64,000 bases of DNA from Natrialba taiwanensis DSM 12281 (GCF_000337595.1 NZ_AOIL01000019.1:17988-81987); one strand, 5' to 3'; counted from the first letter of the stretch, positions 51,113 to 60,279 are shown. The notes: generated from the letters alone by a model not told the origin. A program made the numbers and translations.

Positions 51113-51853
51113 TTAGTCGTCATCGTCGTCATCATCATCATCGTCGTCGTCATCGTCGTCACCGCTTTGGGTCTGTTGGCTCTGTTGCGATAATTCGGTC
51201 GTCTCTCCGGAGATTTCACCGTCAACTTCGGCAGTCGGATGGAGTTCGACAGTATTCGCGGTAACGTCGCCGTCTACCTCCGTGTCTTCTTCGAGGCGAA
51301 CGTTCCCGTCCGCGTCCGGAATTGGTTCGAGGTCGTCTCGTTCGAAGAGCGAGACGCCCGCTTCGAGGTCACCATCGACTTCCGCGTCTGATTGAAGCAG
51401 TACGTCACCGCCTGCTGCGATGATTCCGTCGATTTCTGCCTCCTCTTGGAGCGCGACATGCCCTCCTGCAGTTACATCGTCATCGACTGCTGCATCCGCT
51501 TCGAGGCGAACATGCTGGCCCGCTGTAACGGTTCCATCAACCTCAGCATCTTCTTCGAGGACGACCGACCCGTCCGCAACGAGGTTGCCATCAAGTTCGA
51601 CATCAGCAGTGACGACGACGTTGCCACCGCTCTCTACGTCGTCATCAGTATCACTGTCGATGAGTACGTCCGCGTTCTCTCGGTTCTCGATGGGCCACGA
51701 GTCATCGAGTTCCGCCGAGTCGAGCGGACTATACTCCGTCTCTTGGGGAGTCGTCTCACTCCCCTCTTGGGCGGCACTGACACCCACAAGTCCAGCAGTG
51801 ACTATTCCCCCGGTCAGCGCAAGCACCTTTCGCCGATGCAGTTGATTGTCCAC
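51113..51853 (-). CDS. Secreted bactofilin-like protein with poly-aspartate tail
   Basis: 246 residues from GTG 51853. The N-terminus HRRKVLALTGGIVTAGLVGVSAAQ is a signal peptide of possible Tat type (RRKV). The body consists of repeats like AEVDGTVTAGQHVRLEADA, the beta-helix pattern of bactofilins/polymer-forming proteins. The C-terminus is a run of aspartates coded by GAY repeats (51119-51170), prone to slippage and able to bind calcium or water. ATG 51946 is in frame but would place a poor sequence before the signal. It lies between a solitary IS end and a transposase remnant, and may be their former passenger. Confidence 0.65.
   Translation of the reverse strand: MDNQLHRRKVLALTGGIVTAGLVGVSAAQEGSETTPQETEYSPLDSAELDDSWPIENRENADVLIDSDTDDDVESGGNVVVTADVELDGNLVADGSVVLEEDAEVDGTVTAGQHVRLEADAAVDDDVTAGGHVALQEEAEIDGIIAAGGDVLLQSDAEVDGDLEAGVSLFERDDLEPIPDADGNVRLEEDTEVDGDVTANTVELHPTAEVDGEISGETTELSQQSQQTQSGDDDDDDDDDDDDDDD
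51119..51170. repeat. GAY microsatellite coding for poly-aspartate
   Basis: A run of gtc/atc triplets on the plus strand, coding about 16 successive aspartates on the minus strand. The repeat number is likely to vary between strains through slippage. Confidence 0.8.
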
Positions 51854-52037
51854 ACGGTGGCAGAAGGTGCGCAGAGGTAAAAAGGAGCAGTGAAGAACAG
51901 CCACAGAAAGTAAGTACTTGATATATAAAGTCACTAGACTATTCAATCGTCTACTTTCAAAAATGACTGGTTCGGCGAAAGCGCGTTCAGAGAAATCACA
52001 TGAAACTCGTAATCACTACCTCTCCTATATCTACCGT

Positions 52038-52241
52038 TCAAAGTACCTTGTCGATGTTGTGAGTGAGACAGCCAACAACGAGTTCCCGGAACTGCTTCCA
52101 CCAGCGTCGTGAACGGACGAATGCACCGTACTTGCGCTTGAGTCGAGAGTTCACCGTCTCGTTCTGACTACGCTGCCCGTAGAGATCAGAGTTCAACCGA
52201 GCGTTCCACGCCTTCTGGAGCGACGAAAACTCGCGGTCCAA
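52038..52241 (-). pseudogene. IS5-family transposase remnant, C-terminus
   Basis: 67 codons matching the last third of the transposase at 61053-61874 at high identity (KAWNARLNSDLYGQRSQ, KRKYGAFVRSRRWWKQF). Only the last catalytic glutamate region is kept; the DDE aspartates are gone. Upstream it is cut off at 52241, next to the MBL gene end at 52253. Confidence 0.9.
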
Positions 52242-52252
52242 ATATTGACTCT

Positions 52253-53110
52253 CTATGGAGAGATGGTAAGCCCATCTTCGGCCACGATCACGTCTCCATC
52301 GAATACTGACTCGGCGTCTCGGCGCATCGATTCGAGATCACGGTACGGCATGATGTGCGTGAGAACGAGCGTCTCGACGCCAGCGTCCTGGGCGAGTTCT
52401 CCCGCGTCTGTGGCATCACAGTGATTGGCCGTCAGCGTCGATTGGTCCAGGTCTCGTTCTCCCTCGGCATACCGTTGCCAGACGAACTGGTTGTCCTCGT
52501 CCGGCACGCGGTCTTTGTCGACTGGGGCGGTGTTACAGTCCTGAACGAGGACGTCTGCATCAGAAGCGAATTCGGCGAGCGATGGGATCTTCCGCGTGTC
52601 GCCGGAGAAGACGAACGACGAACCGGTTTCGTGTTCGGTAAACCGATATGCGTACGTCTCGATGGAATGTTCGACTGGGAGTGCGTCGACGTCCCAACCG
52701 TCCATCTCCCGACTGAACTCCTCTGTCACGAGTTCGGTTTCGATGTTCGAGATGCCATCAGTCGGATAGATGTCTTTGCGGTACTCGATATCCTCTGCGT
52801 AGACGTCGTACAGCGCGTCGACGAGCCGGTCGGTGCCGTCGGGTCCGTAGACGGTGAGCGATTCGCGGCCACCCTCGGTCCAACTCGTGAACGCGAAGTG
52901 GAAGAACGACGCGTTGTGGTCCAGGTGGTGGTGAGTGAAGAACATCGTCTCGATCTCTCCAAATGGAATTCGCGCATCCATGAGGCCGTAGACGGTGTTT
53001 GGCCCACAGTCAATCAGAACGCGTTCGTCTGCGATGTCAACGACGATGCTCGTGCCACCACGCTCGGGAATTGGGATGGGACTTCCCGTACCGACGAGGG
53101 TGATTTCCAT
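52253..53110 (-). CDS. MBL-fold hydrolase, RNase Z-like
   Basis: 285 residues from ATG 53110. The metallo-beta-lactamase motif is FTHHHLDHNASF (HxHxDH, near 65), with GTGSP at the start, the aspartate in FSGDTRK (near 190) and a late histidine in LTHIMPYRD (near 255). This order fits the RNase Z/AtsA-like branch that has two metal ions. The substrate is unknown. It ends 12 bases beyond the transposase remnant and follows the BASS transporter gene. Confidence 0.8.
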   Translation of the reverse strand: MEITLVGTGSPIPIPERGGTSIVVDIADERVLIDCGPNTVYGLMDARIPFGEIETMFFTHHHLDHNASFFHFAFTSWTEGGRESLTVYGPDGTDRLVDALYDVYAEDIEYRKDIYPTDGISNIETELVTEEFSREMDGWDVDALPVEHSIETYAYRFTEHETGSSFVFSGDTRKIPSLAEFASDADVLVQDCNTAPVDKDRVPDEDNQFVWQRYAEGERDLDQSTLTANHCDATDAGELAQDAGVETLVLTHIMPYRDLESMRRDAESVFDGDVIVAEDGLTISP

Positions 53111-53201
53111 AATCGTTCTACGGGACAAAGCCGTTTGTACGTTCGCACCGTCGCTCGGATCACAGGGTTCCTCCGACGGATAGGCATCACTACTGTAGAT
53201 G

Positions 53202-54050
53202 TCACGCTTCGCTGAGACGGCCCCAGAGACTCGCAACTGGGCCCGAGATGACGAGACTGAGGAGTCCGAACGCAACGATGATGGTGAGCACGCCCGGGTC
53301 GCGGAAACTCGTCGTGGCGATGAGCAACGCGATGGCAACGTTTCGCGCGGCGGTCGTCGTCGCGAGGACTTCCCGCGTGCCTTTACCTGGGCCGCCGAGG
53401 ACGTATCCGAGGAGTAACGCAGCGCCGACGACAGCGACCGAGATGAACAGTGTCCCGGTACCGACGAGCTGGATCATTTCGCCGGCATAGACGAGCGTCA
53501 AGAGGATAACCAGGAGAACGAGCAAGACGGTCGAGAGTCGCTGGATCGGTGGATGCAATCGAGTTGCAACTGACTGAAAGCGCGCTTTGACGCCGAGGCC
53601 ACCGATCAGAGGGATCAGCTGCGTCACGACGACGATTCGGGCGATTCCGAGCGGGTCAGCTGAGACATCGCCGGGCATGAGGAGTGCCACCGTAATCGGT
53701 ATCGTCGCGACGGAGACGACACCCAGTACAGCCATCAGTCCGCTCGCGAACGCGACGTCGCTGTTCGAGATCTCGGCTAGTTTCGGACCAAAGGGTGCTC
53801 CCGGGGCCATGGCGATCAACAGGAGTCCGACGACGTGACCGGTCTCCATCGGAACAACAATGACAAATACGAACGCCAGCAGCGGAACGAGGACGAGATT
53901 CACGAGTAGTGATTTCGCCAGCAGCCACCGTTGTCCGAGTGATATGAGGATCTCGTTGGTCGTCAACGCAAGCCCCATCGAAAGCATCGTCGCAAGCACG
54001 AAGACGACCGTCACAAAATCGATGACTGCGGTGACTGTTATCGGCCCCAT
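53202..54050 (-). CDS. BASS-family (bile acid:sodium symporter) transporter
   Basis: 282 residues with about nine membrane segments and little else, the plan of the BASS family. APGAPFGPKLAEISNSDVAFASGLM (near 80-105) and TTTAARNVAIALLIA (near 230) match the two conserved unwound regions with small residues and N/S that bind sodium. Substrate unknown. It is not ACR3, as the arsenite-permease cysteine motif is absent. Same strand as the MBL gene, 91 bases upstream. Confidence 0.75.
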   Translation of the reverse strand: MGPITVTAVIDFVTVVFVLATMLSMGLALTTNEILISLGQRWLLAKSLLVNLVLVPLLAFVFVIVVPMETGHVVGLLLIAMAPGAPFGPKLAEISNSDVAFASGLMAVLGVVSVATIPITVALLMPGDVSADPLGIARIVVVTQLIPLIGGLGVKARFQSVATRLHPPIQRLSTVLLVLLVILLTLVYAGEMIQLVGTGTLFISVAVVGAALLLGYVLGGPGKGTREVLATTTAARNVAIALLIATTSFRDPGVLTIIVAFGLLSLVISGPVASLWGRLSEA

Positions 54051-54312
54051 TCGCCTACCACCGTATTTCGTGGGTTGGAGAGAAAAGTGGCCCGCACGTC
54101 GGTGGGCACAGCCTTCGCATCGATGAACTACGTGGTCGGTCGAGTTCCGAGGGTGTCTGACTCGCTTCTGCTTCGAGGTGGCTCCTCTCTTTCAGGTATA
54201 GGACCTTGCCAATCCGACCCAATTTGAAGGAGTTGAATCGATGGCGATCAAACACCCGGTGTTGCTGCTTATGATAAGGGATAGCAGGCGATATGACCGG
54301 CATGATGAGCAG

Positions 54313-56103
54313 TTAGCCGCTGTAGTAGTATTCCCCACTCGATTTCTGTTTACGGTCAAGTTGACTCCCCGGCTTGTTCACCCGTGGTCTACCGGTCCGC
54401 TCGTCTCGCCTGAACGTAATTTCGAGCGAGGCGAGGAACGCATTCATTCCCGACCGCATTGCTTGTGGGGCACTTGCCCGCCCGTGACGACTCGGTTCTC
54501 CATCGAACACAATCAGTCGGTCTGCGACACGGTCGATGACGAAAAGGTCGTGATCGACGACCAGTACGGGGTGGTCAGTTTGCTTGCTGAACTGATGAAT
54601 CTTATCGGCGAGGGACACACGGCGACTGACGTCCAGGAAGGCTGAGGGCTCGTCCAGGAGATAGAGATCTGCGTCGCGTGCAAGACAGAGTGCAATCCCA
54701 GTACGCTGCAACTCTCCCCCTGAGAGCGAACCGAGCGAACGATCGTACAACGGCTCGAGCTCGAACGGATCCTGGATTCGCCTCGTGAATGACTGTGTGT
54801 GAAGATCGGCGACCGCTGTGAACCGCTCACGAACCGTTTCGTCGCTATCTGGCGTGATGTACTGTGGCTTGTACGATACTGTTACCTCATCCAGAACCGT
54901 TCTCTCGTCGGCTTCAACACTCCCAGCAAGTAATTTCACGAATGTCGTTTTCCCGAGCGCGTTCTCCCCAACGATTCCGATTGACTCACCGGTATGTATC
55001 TGACCGGACTCGACTGTCAGCGAAAAGTCCTCAAACGATTTTTCCAACCGAGGATAGTCGAGAACCGGGTCACCATACTGGACGCCACGTTCACCGGCCG
55101 TGGGGAAGTCGATCGAGTTGCGGCGAATCTGGACGTTTTCCTCTTTCAGTCGGCCATCGAGGAACTGGTTGATGCCTGTTCGAACTGCGAGTTGTTGGGC
55201 GACGACACCGAATCCACCTGGTTCACCGTACAGTACGTGGATCGCGTCCGAGAGGAGGTCCAGTGTCGCTAGGTCGTGTTCGACGACAAGGGCCGCTGCA
55301 TCCGTTTCTTGGACATGGCTGCGGATCGTCTGCGCGACTGACAACCGCTGTTCGATATCTAGAAACGACGACGGTTCGTCGAACAGGTAGAGATCCGCAT
55401 CGGCTGACAAGGTGGCACCGATCGCGACCCGCTGCCGTTCGCCACCCGAGAGATCAGCCAGCGACCGATCCCGGATCGACCGAAGATCGAGGTCGTCAAC
55501 GAATCGGTCCGGATCGTCCGAATGCGCAACAAGCAGGTCTCTCACCGTCTCGGCATTTGCATCGTGAAGCGAGTCCACTCGCTGCTGCTTGTAACTGATC
55601 GTGACGCTGTCGTCTCGAAGCCGCTCAAGATGCGTCTGCAAGGTTGTCCCACGGAAGGCTTCGATAGCCTGATTCCAATCCAAATCCCCAATCGTGGTGC
55701 CGAAATTCGGCACCAGCTCGCCGGCCAGGATGCGGAGCACAGTGCTTTTCCCGATTCCGTTGGGACCGAGGAGGCCGACGATTCTACCATCCTCCGGGAT
55801 GGGGAGGTCATACATCCGGAATCCGTTCTCGCCATACTGGTGAACGAGTTGGCCGGTTTCGGATGGGAGCGGAACGATCTGGATCGCGTCGTTCGGAATT
55901 TTCTTCTCGATGAGTTTGTGCTCGCGCATCACGTTCACGTCGTCGATGTGGAGTTCTGCGTCTTCGGTGACGTGGAACCCCTCGTGGCCGGATCGATTCA
56001 GCGGATCGTATTTGACGGCGATGTTCCGTACTTCGTCGGTGACCTTGTCTTGGTCAATAATCGCGATGTATTTCTGGTCTCGAGAATTCATAGAGTTAGT
56101 CAT
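54313..56103 (-). CDS. ABCE1/RLI-like twin ABC ATPase without iron-sulfur cysteines
   Basis: 596 residues. Two ABC domains: Walker A GPNGIGKS (near 117) and GENALGKT (near 376), signatures LSGGERQR (near 218) and LSGGELQR (near 460), and Walker B DADLYLFDEPSSFLD and DADLYLLDEPSAFLD. The N-terminus YIAIIDQDK...NDAIQIVPLP...YGENGFRMYDLP aligns with ABCE1, the ribosome recycling factor, but all eight cysteines of its two 4Fe-4S clusters are replaced; no cysteine occurs in this part. ABCE1 is normally a single essential gene, so this accessory-replicon copy is a divergent paralogue, possibly for stressed or antibiotic-bound ribosomes. ATG 56091 is an alternative start. Confidence 0.85.
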   Translation of the reverse strand: MTNSMNSRDQKYIAIIDQDKVTDEVRNIAVKYDPLNRSGHEGFHVTEDAELHIDDVNVMREHKLIEKKIPNDAIQIVPLPSETGQLVHQYGENGFRMYDLPIPEDGRIVGLLGPNGIGKSTVLRILAGELVPNFGTTIGDLDWNQAIEAFRGTTLQTHLERLRDDSVTISYKQQRVDSLHDANAETVRDLLVAHSDDPDRFVDDLDLRSIRDRSLADLSGGERQRVAIGATLSADADLYLFDEPSSFLDIEQRLSVAQTIRSHVQETDAAALVVEHDLATLDLLSDAIHVLYGEPGGFGVVAQQLAVRTGINQFLDGRLKEENVQIRRNSIDFPTAGERGVQYGDPVLDYPRLEKSFEDFSLTVESGQIHTGESIGIVGENALGKTTFVKLLAGSVEADERTVLDEVTVSYKPQYITPDSDETVRERFTAVADLHTQSFTRRIQDPFELEPLYDRSLGSLSGGELQRTGIALCLARDADLYLLDEPSAFLDVSRRVSLADKIHQFSKQTDHPVLVVDHDLFVIDRVADRLIVFDGEPSRHGRASAPQAMRSGMNAFLASLEITFRRDERTGRPRVNKPGSQLDRKQKSSGEYYYSG

Positions 56104-56181
56104 GGAGTGCCGTTTCTGCGGTTACTCGTGTCTTCGAACCGTCGCTGGCACCGTATCCCTCGTGGGACAGCGTACTCGAAG

Positions 56182-57282
56182 TCACCTGGAATACCACCCG
56201 ATTCCGGTCGGTTGGGCTGGTGGTTCCAGTGGACTCGAGGGATAGGATTTGTCGGCTTGGTAGGTGTGATACGCCGGTGGTGCAAGGTCGTTTGGACCGT
56301 TTGGATAGAACAGCGAGGCGAGCGCCTGTGAGTGCGCTCGGCCAGCGTCGAGTTCGAACATTCCGCCACCATAGAGTTCGAGATCGTGTTGCAAGCCATA
56401 TTCGAGAATACGACAGAGTGATTCGAGCGTCCCAGACCGACACGGCTTGATGTTGAGAGCAGTTGGTTCCCACGGGAGGTTCCGGATACTTTCGACACCC
56501 GTTATCGGGGCGTCCCAGGAGACTCGGTCAGCATATTCGTCGAGCACAGGTCGTGTCGTATCCGTGACGGCCGGGTCTTCGATGAGTGCATCCGGGAACG
56601 TCTCGAACAGCTGCCGGTAGAGGTCCGGATCAGTGGGAGCCCCGACGTCCGAACCGTACTGTGCTTTCAAATCCAGAATTCGAACCGCACCAGTATCCGA
56701 GAGGGCCGAGAGTAACTCGTCGCTCGGCGTGTCGGGGACGTCGATCTTGAATTCGATATCCGAATCCGCGTCGAGGAACCGGTTCACGGGACGGATGTGT
56801 TGTGAATCCCCGAGCTGTAGACTGACGACGAATGCCATCGGCTCGTACGTACTGTCCAGTACCGATGCCAGCGATCGCCCCGACTGTTTGAGTGCCAGAT
56901 CTAGAACTGCACTCTCGATCGCCCAACGCAAATACTCGGGAGCGTCTCTGGGCGCAGTCTGTGTCAAGATATTCGAATCGGCATCGAGAGCGTCCGAAAA
57001 CGTTCCGATCGTCCAGTCACCCGTCGGAAGCGCTAGTCCCTCTTCGCGAAGTCGCTCGTGAGCCTCTCTGGAACGGGTGACATCTTCTCCGAATCCAGTT
57101 ACGCCTTGACCGCGAACACGAATAATGGTTCGCTCGAACGTCCGGTGTTCCGTCTCGATACGCCTTCCGTCGAACGAGACCGCTTCGACGGTGACCGGTA
57201 ACGAATTTAGCTCTTCATAGAGCTCGGGGAACTCACTGTGTATCGCGTCCTCCCGATCCCCTCCGGGTTTGTGGTCGTCCAT
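56182..57282 (-). CDS. Enolase-superfamily protein (MenC/mandelate racemase-like)
   Basis: 366 residues from ATG 57282. An N-terminal capping domain (1-120) is followed by a TIM barrel with IEFKIDVP (near 180, lysine in the KxK place), RILDLKAQYG (aspartate ligand, near 205), DALIEDPAV (glutamate ligand, near 235) and ALNIKPCRSGTLES (second lysine, near 285). This matches the muconate-lactonizing/o-succinylbenzoate-synthase group, with the first metal aspartate and the second lysine present. The substrate cannot be read. It may be co-transcribed with the ABCE1-like gene 78 bases downstream. Confidence 0.7.
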   Translation of the reverse strand: MDDHKPGGDREDAIHSEFPELYEELNSLPVTVEAVSFDGRRIETEHRTFERTIIRVRGQGVTGFGEDVTRSREAHERLREEGLALPTGDWTIGTFSDALDADSNILTQTAPRDAPEYLRWAIESAVLDLALKQSGRSLASVLDSTYEPMAFVVSLQLGDSQHIRPVNRFLDADSDIEFKIDVPDTPSDELLSALSDTGAVRILDLKAQYGSDVGAPTDPDLYRQLFETFPDALIEDPAVTDTTRPVLDEYADRVSWDAPITGVESIRNLPWEPTALNIKPCRSGTLESLCRILEYGLQHDLELYGGGMFELDAGRAHSQALASLFYPNGPNDLAPPAYHTYQADKSYPSSPLEPPAQPTGIGWYSR

Positions 57283-57386
57283 ACGTTCAGTGAGTGCTCT
57301 GTGCTGAAATACCCCAGACGACTTTCCACCCAAAGGGAGGAGACACCACCAAACCCCTTATCCGAACAGCAGACCAATACTAGAGG

Positions 57387-57719
57387 ATGGCAAGTCACTC
57401 CCATGATCACGGCGACGACCACGCACACGGTGAGACTGAACCTGTCACCGACCGAAACCACGATAATTCCTGGTCCGCCAACCTCGAGAAGCCACAGTAC
57501 GAAGACGACCTCTCGCTACTCAAGCGCCACGGAATCGAGGCGGTCGAGCACACGACCAGCGGTCACCACGTGAATCTCGTCACGCACAAGGCACACGGCC
57601 ATCCCGAGGGGTTCCTCTACGATGCGCTTGATGAGCGGTTTGGAGATGAGGGCGTCGAGTGGGAATATATCGAGCAGTGTGGCTGCGGTGGTCATGTCGT
57701 CCGCGTTCACGTTAACTGA
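57387..57719 (+). CDS. CGCGG-type candidate RiPP precursor
   Basis: 110 residues. The histidine-rich front (HSHDHGDDHAHGE) is followed by an alpha/beta body (LSLLKRHGIEAVEHTTSGHHVNLVTHKAHGHPEGFLYDALDERFG) and ends EQCGCGGHVVRVHVN. A C-terminal CGCGG motif defines a haloarchaeal/archaeal family that NCBI names putative rSAM-modified RiPP protein; the cysteines would be changed by a radical SAM enzyme. No radical SAM gene is in this window. The histidines could also bind metal, in keeping with the region. Confidence 0.75.
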   Translation: MASHSHDHGDDHAHGETEPVTDRNHDNSWSANLEKPQYEDDLSLLKRHGIEAVEHTTSGHHVNLVTHKAHGHPEGFLYDALDERFGDEGVEWEYIEQCGCGGHVVRVHVN

Positions 57720-57759
57720 TCGGCGCGAATCAGAGACTACCGTCTCTCTTTATTGATCG

Positions 57760-58697
57760 GGCTCTGGTGAATCGCCAGAGTACGTCGAGTTGATCCGTCA
57801 GAACTAGGGAGTTGAAGCGGGAAACCGCGGATGCTCTATGTCCAAAATCTCCCGCTTCACCGGGAAGGTCGTGACGTTGGCTAAAAATGCTGTTGGTGGT
57901 CGAGGCGAATCCGCCGCCCCGCAGGGTGGCGGCGGATTCGCCGACTACGCCGTCGTTTCGCTGCATTGTCTGCGGATTTACTTGGAGAAGTCCTACCGCG
58001 AAGCGCTCGATCTCTTGAGCGAGATGCCGCAAATACTGGCAGAGATCGGCCTTGAGAAAGCCGATCTCCCTGATCACTCGACGCTAGTGAAGGCGTTTGA
58101 CAGGATCAAGATGGAAGTCTGGCGAGTGCTGTTGCGCCTGTCGGCGCAACTGCACGAGCCATCTGGTCACGCGGCGATGGACGCGACGTTTTTCGACCGC
58201 GAAAGCGCCAGCAAACACTACTGCCGTCGGACGAATTATCGTGTTCAGACGCTCAAAACAACCGCTATCGTCGATACAGCGTCACAAGCTGTCCTCGACG
58301 TTCACTGCACGACCAAGAAACGTCACGACACGCAGATCGGCTGGCAACTCGCCCGCCGCAACGCGGGCAAGTTGCACAGCCTCGCCGCCGACAAAGGCTA
58401 CGACTGGTATCGGTTACGTGATAAACTCCGGGAAGAGGACGTAAGGCCGCTGATCAAGCATCGAGAATTCCGTCCCATCGATCACGCGCATAACGCGCGG
58501 ATCGATGAGACTCTCTACGGCCAGAGAGCGTTGTCTGAGGCCGTCTTCTCGGTGATCAAGCGCACGCTCGGCGACGCCGTGCGTGCGCGAAGCTGGTATC
58601 GTGAGTTCCGTGAAATCGTCCTGATGTGTGTCGTCTACAACATCAAGCGTGCCGTCAACTAGCGAAATCAAGATCCGTATGGCGATTCACCACGGCC
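57760..58697 (+). mobile_element. IS5-family (ISH1 group) insertion sequence, complete
   Basis: 938 bp with imperfect terminal inverted repeats: GGCTCTGGTGAATCGCCA at 57760-57777 and its reverse complement with 16 of 18 matches at 58680-58697. A perfect 8-bp target duplication ATTGATCG flanks it (57752-57759 and 58698-58705). One transposase fills it. Intact ends, transposase and target repeats suggest a recent insertion. Confidence 0.93.
57838..58662 (+). CDS. IS5-family transposase (ISH1-like)
   Basis: 274 residues. DDE residues: D115 in AAMDATFFDR, D in AADKGYDWYRL (near 188) and E in ALSEAVFSVIKR (near 238). A glycine-rich stretch near 20-33 (GGRGESAAPQGGGGF) is unusual in this position. 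The gene is intact, so the element may be active. Confidence 0.92.
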   Translation: MSKISRFTGKVVTLAKNAVGGRGESAAPQGGGGFADYAVVSLHCLRIYLEKSYREALDLLSEMPQILAEIGLEKADLPDHSTLVKAFDRIKMEVWRVLLRLSAQLHEPSGHAAMDATFFDRESASKHYCRRTNYRVQTLKTTAIVDTASQAVLDVHCTTKKRHDTQIGWQLARRNAGKLHSLAADKGYDWYRLRDKLREEDVRPLIKHREFRPIDHAHNARIDETLYGQRALSEAVFSVIKRTLGDAVRARSWYREFREIVLMCVVYNIKRAVN

Positions 58698-58991
58698 ATT
58701 GATCGTAACAGCTGGCAGTCCCAAATTCCGCGAACAGGTATCAGATGTGTATTACTGTATGGGTGCCTCTACCTGCCCTCTTTTACTGGCTTCAACTGAA
58801 CCAGTAGCGCGGAGTCTCTTCCCTCAAGGAGCGAGCATAGCGAGCAAGTAAGGAGGGGAGGAGAGTGTCCGTATCGACTACAATCACTCACTATCGCTTG
58901 TTATTCGAGAACCAAGCATTCTCAGGATTGGGAAAACGCTCCTCTCGACCGATTACACGCACAGCACGTGGACTGAGCTGTCAGCCAGCTA

Positions 58992-59279
58992 CTACTCGTC
59001 GTCAGCTAATTCTGTCCGGACGTAGTATGGCCCCTCCCAGTTTTGGACCCACTCTGGAGCCGCAGGGTGAGATTGCAACTGATTTGCTTCGTACGACTCG
59101 TCTGGGAATATCGTTCCCTCTTCATCGGTTCCGTCTTCCCACGGCACTTCGAACGTTACTGAATCCCGGTTTTCGGCGGGATTCAGTTGTTTGTCTGCCC
59201 CATCGTCTAGATGGTATGGTCCGTCGACCCATTCTTGCGGATTGAATGTGACGACTATGTTAGATTTTTCGTTTGTCAT
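58992..59279 (-). CDS. Hypothetical acidic protein
   Basis: 95 residues from ATG 59279. No recognised family; beta-rich and tryptophan-rich (VVTFNPQEWVDGPYHL, EWVQNWEGPYYVRTEL), acidic, ending LADDE. The bias of codons fits a haloarchaeal gene. The 294 bases downstream to the IS (58698-58991) show nothing that I can recognise. Confidence 0.6.
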   Translation of the reverse strand: MTNEKSNIVVTFNPQEWVDGPYHLDDGADKQLNPAENRDSVTFEVPWEDGTDEEGTIFPDESYEANQLQSHPAAPEWVQNWEGPYYVRTELADDE

Positions 59280-59454
59280 AGTATTGCTGTCCGGTGCGTA
59301 TTCGAAACTACTCGTGGAAGGCGAAAAAGCATAGGGGCGAATCCCACTTTTGAGCCCGAGAAACGCCAATATTCCTGCTGGACGGTGACTGTCACAGCAC
59401 GTAATAGAGCCATAGTTCGATGCACATAGGGCTGTTCAGTCCCATAATGGATTC

Positions 59455-59757
59455 ATGGCACCGGTGAAATCAATTGAGGACTGTGAAGGTGTACCGCACG
59501 CTGCCGTGTTCCCGACCGAAGAACCGAAAACAATCCGATTATCCCTGGACGAAGGCGAAAGCGTTGGTGCACACAGTCATCCTGAAAGGCAGGTCATTCT
59601 CTATTTGATCTCAGGTGAGATCGATCTGCAACTCGATGGGGAGTCTCATATTGTACAGTCGGGAGATGTCGTCCAGTTCGACGGGACGCGTGAAGTAGCG
59701 CCAGCAGCACAGGCCGATAGTACTGCATTGATCGTTCTCGCCAAAAAGAGTGATTAA
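59455..59757 (+). CDS. Cupin-domain protein
   Basis: 100 residues. A single cupin: GESVGAHSHPERQVILYLISGE (metal ligands H40, H42 and the glutamate in ERQ position) and GDVVQFDGTREVAP for the second motif, where the usual histidine is replaced. Many such small cupins act on small ligands or sense them. Start ATG 59455. It precedes a universal stress protein gene by 72 bases. Confidence 0.8.
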   Translation: MAPVKSIEDCEGVPHAAVFPTEEPKTIRLSLDEGESVGAHSHPERQVILYLISGEIDLQLDGESHIVQSGDVVQFDGTREVAPAAQADSTALIVLAKKSD

Positions 59758-59829
59758 CAGCGTTTCGGTCCAATTCGTCGACTCGTTGCGATGACCATCC
59801 TTATCGGCTAGCTGAACGAACGTTGCTCT

Positions 59830-60279
59830 ATGTACGACCAGATTCTACTCGCCACGGATGGCACGATTGCATCGAAGAACGCGGAATCCCATGCGATCGA
59901 ACTCGCCGAGATGCACGATGCTACCCTTCATGCGCTCTTCGTCGTCGACGAGAGCATCTACACGGCATACAGTGGAGATGAGTACGTCGACGAGGCAGAG
60001 GGACCCGAACATGGGCTCGAAGAACGCGGACAGGAGGCAATCGAGGAGGTCCGAAGGAGTGCGGAAGACAGTGAGGTCGAGATGATCGCGGCAGTAAAAC
60101 ACGGACATCCCGTCGAAACGATACTCGAGTATGGGGATCGACAGGATATCGATATGGTCGTCCTCGGGACGAAACACCGGCCAGCGGAATACCGCGCGCT
60201 ACTCGGAAGTGTAACCGAACGCGTGCTTCGGCTAACCACCCGACCGACAGTCGTCGTGAAAACGGAAGTCGATGAATAA
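59830..60279 (+). CDS. Universal stress protein
   Basis: 149 residues. Starts MYDQILLATDGT and ends with a Usp signature, VVLGTKHRPAEYRALLGSVTERVLRLTTRPTVVVKT, in which the usual GSHGxxG is changed to GTKHRPAEY; ATP binding may therefore differ from the copy at 43702. In the same direction as the cupin gene. Confidence 0.88.
   Translation: MYDQILLATDGTIASKNAESHAIELAEMHDATLHALFVVDESIYTAYSGDEYVDEAEGPEHGLEERGQEAIEEVRRSAEDSEVEMIAAVKHGHPVETILEYGDRQDIDMVVLGTKHRPAEYRALLGSVTERVLRLTTRPTVVVKTEVDE

Noticed and set aside
53202..54050. Arsenite permease ACR3, because an ArsR-type regulator is in the region
   Set aside because: The transporter lacks the ACR3 cysteine motif and the ArsR-type gene is divergent from another operon 3.3 kb away.
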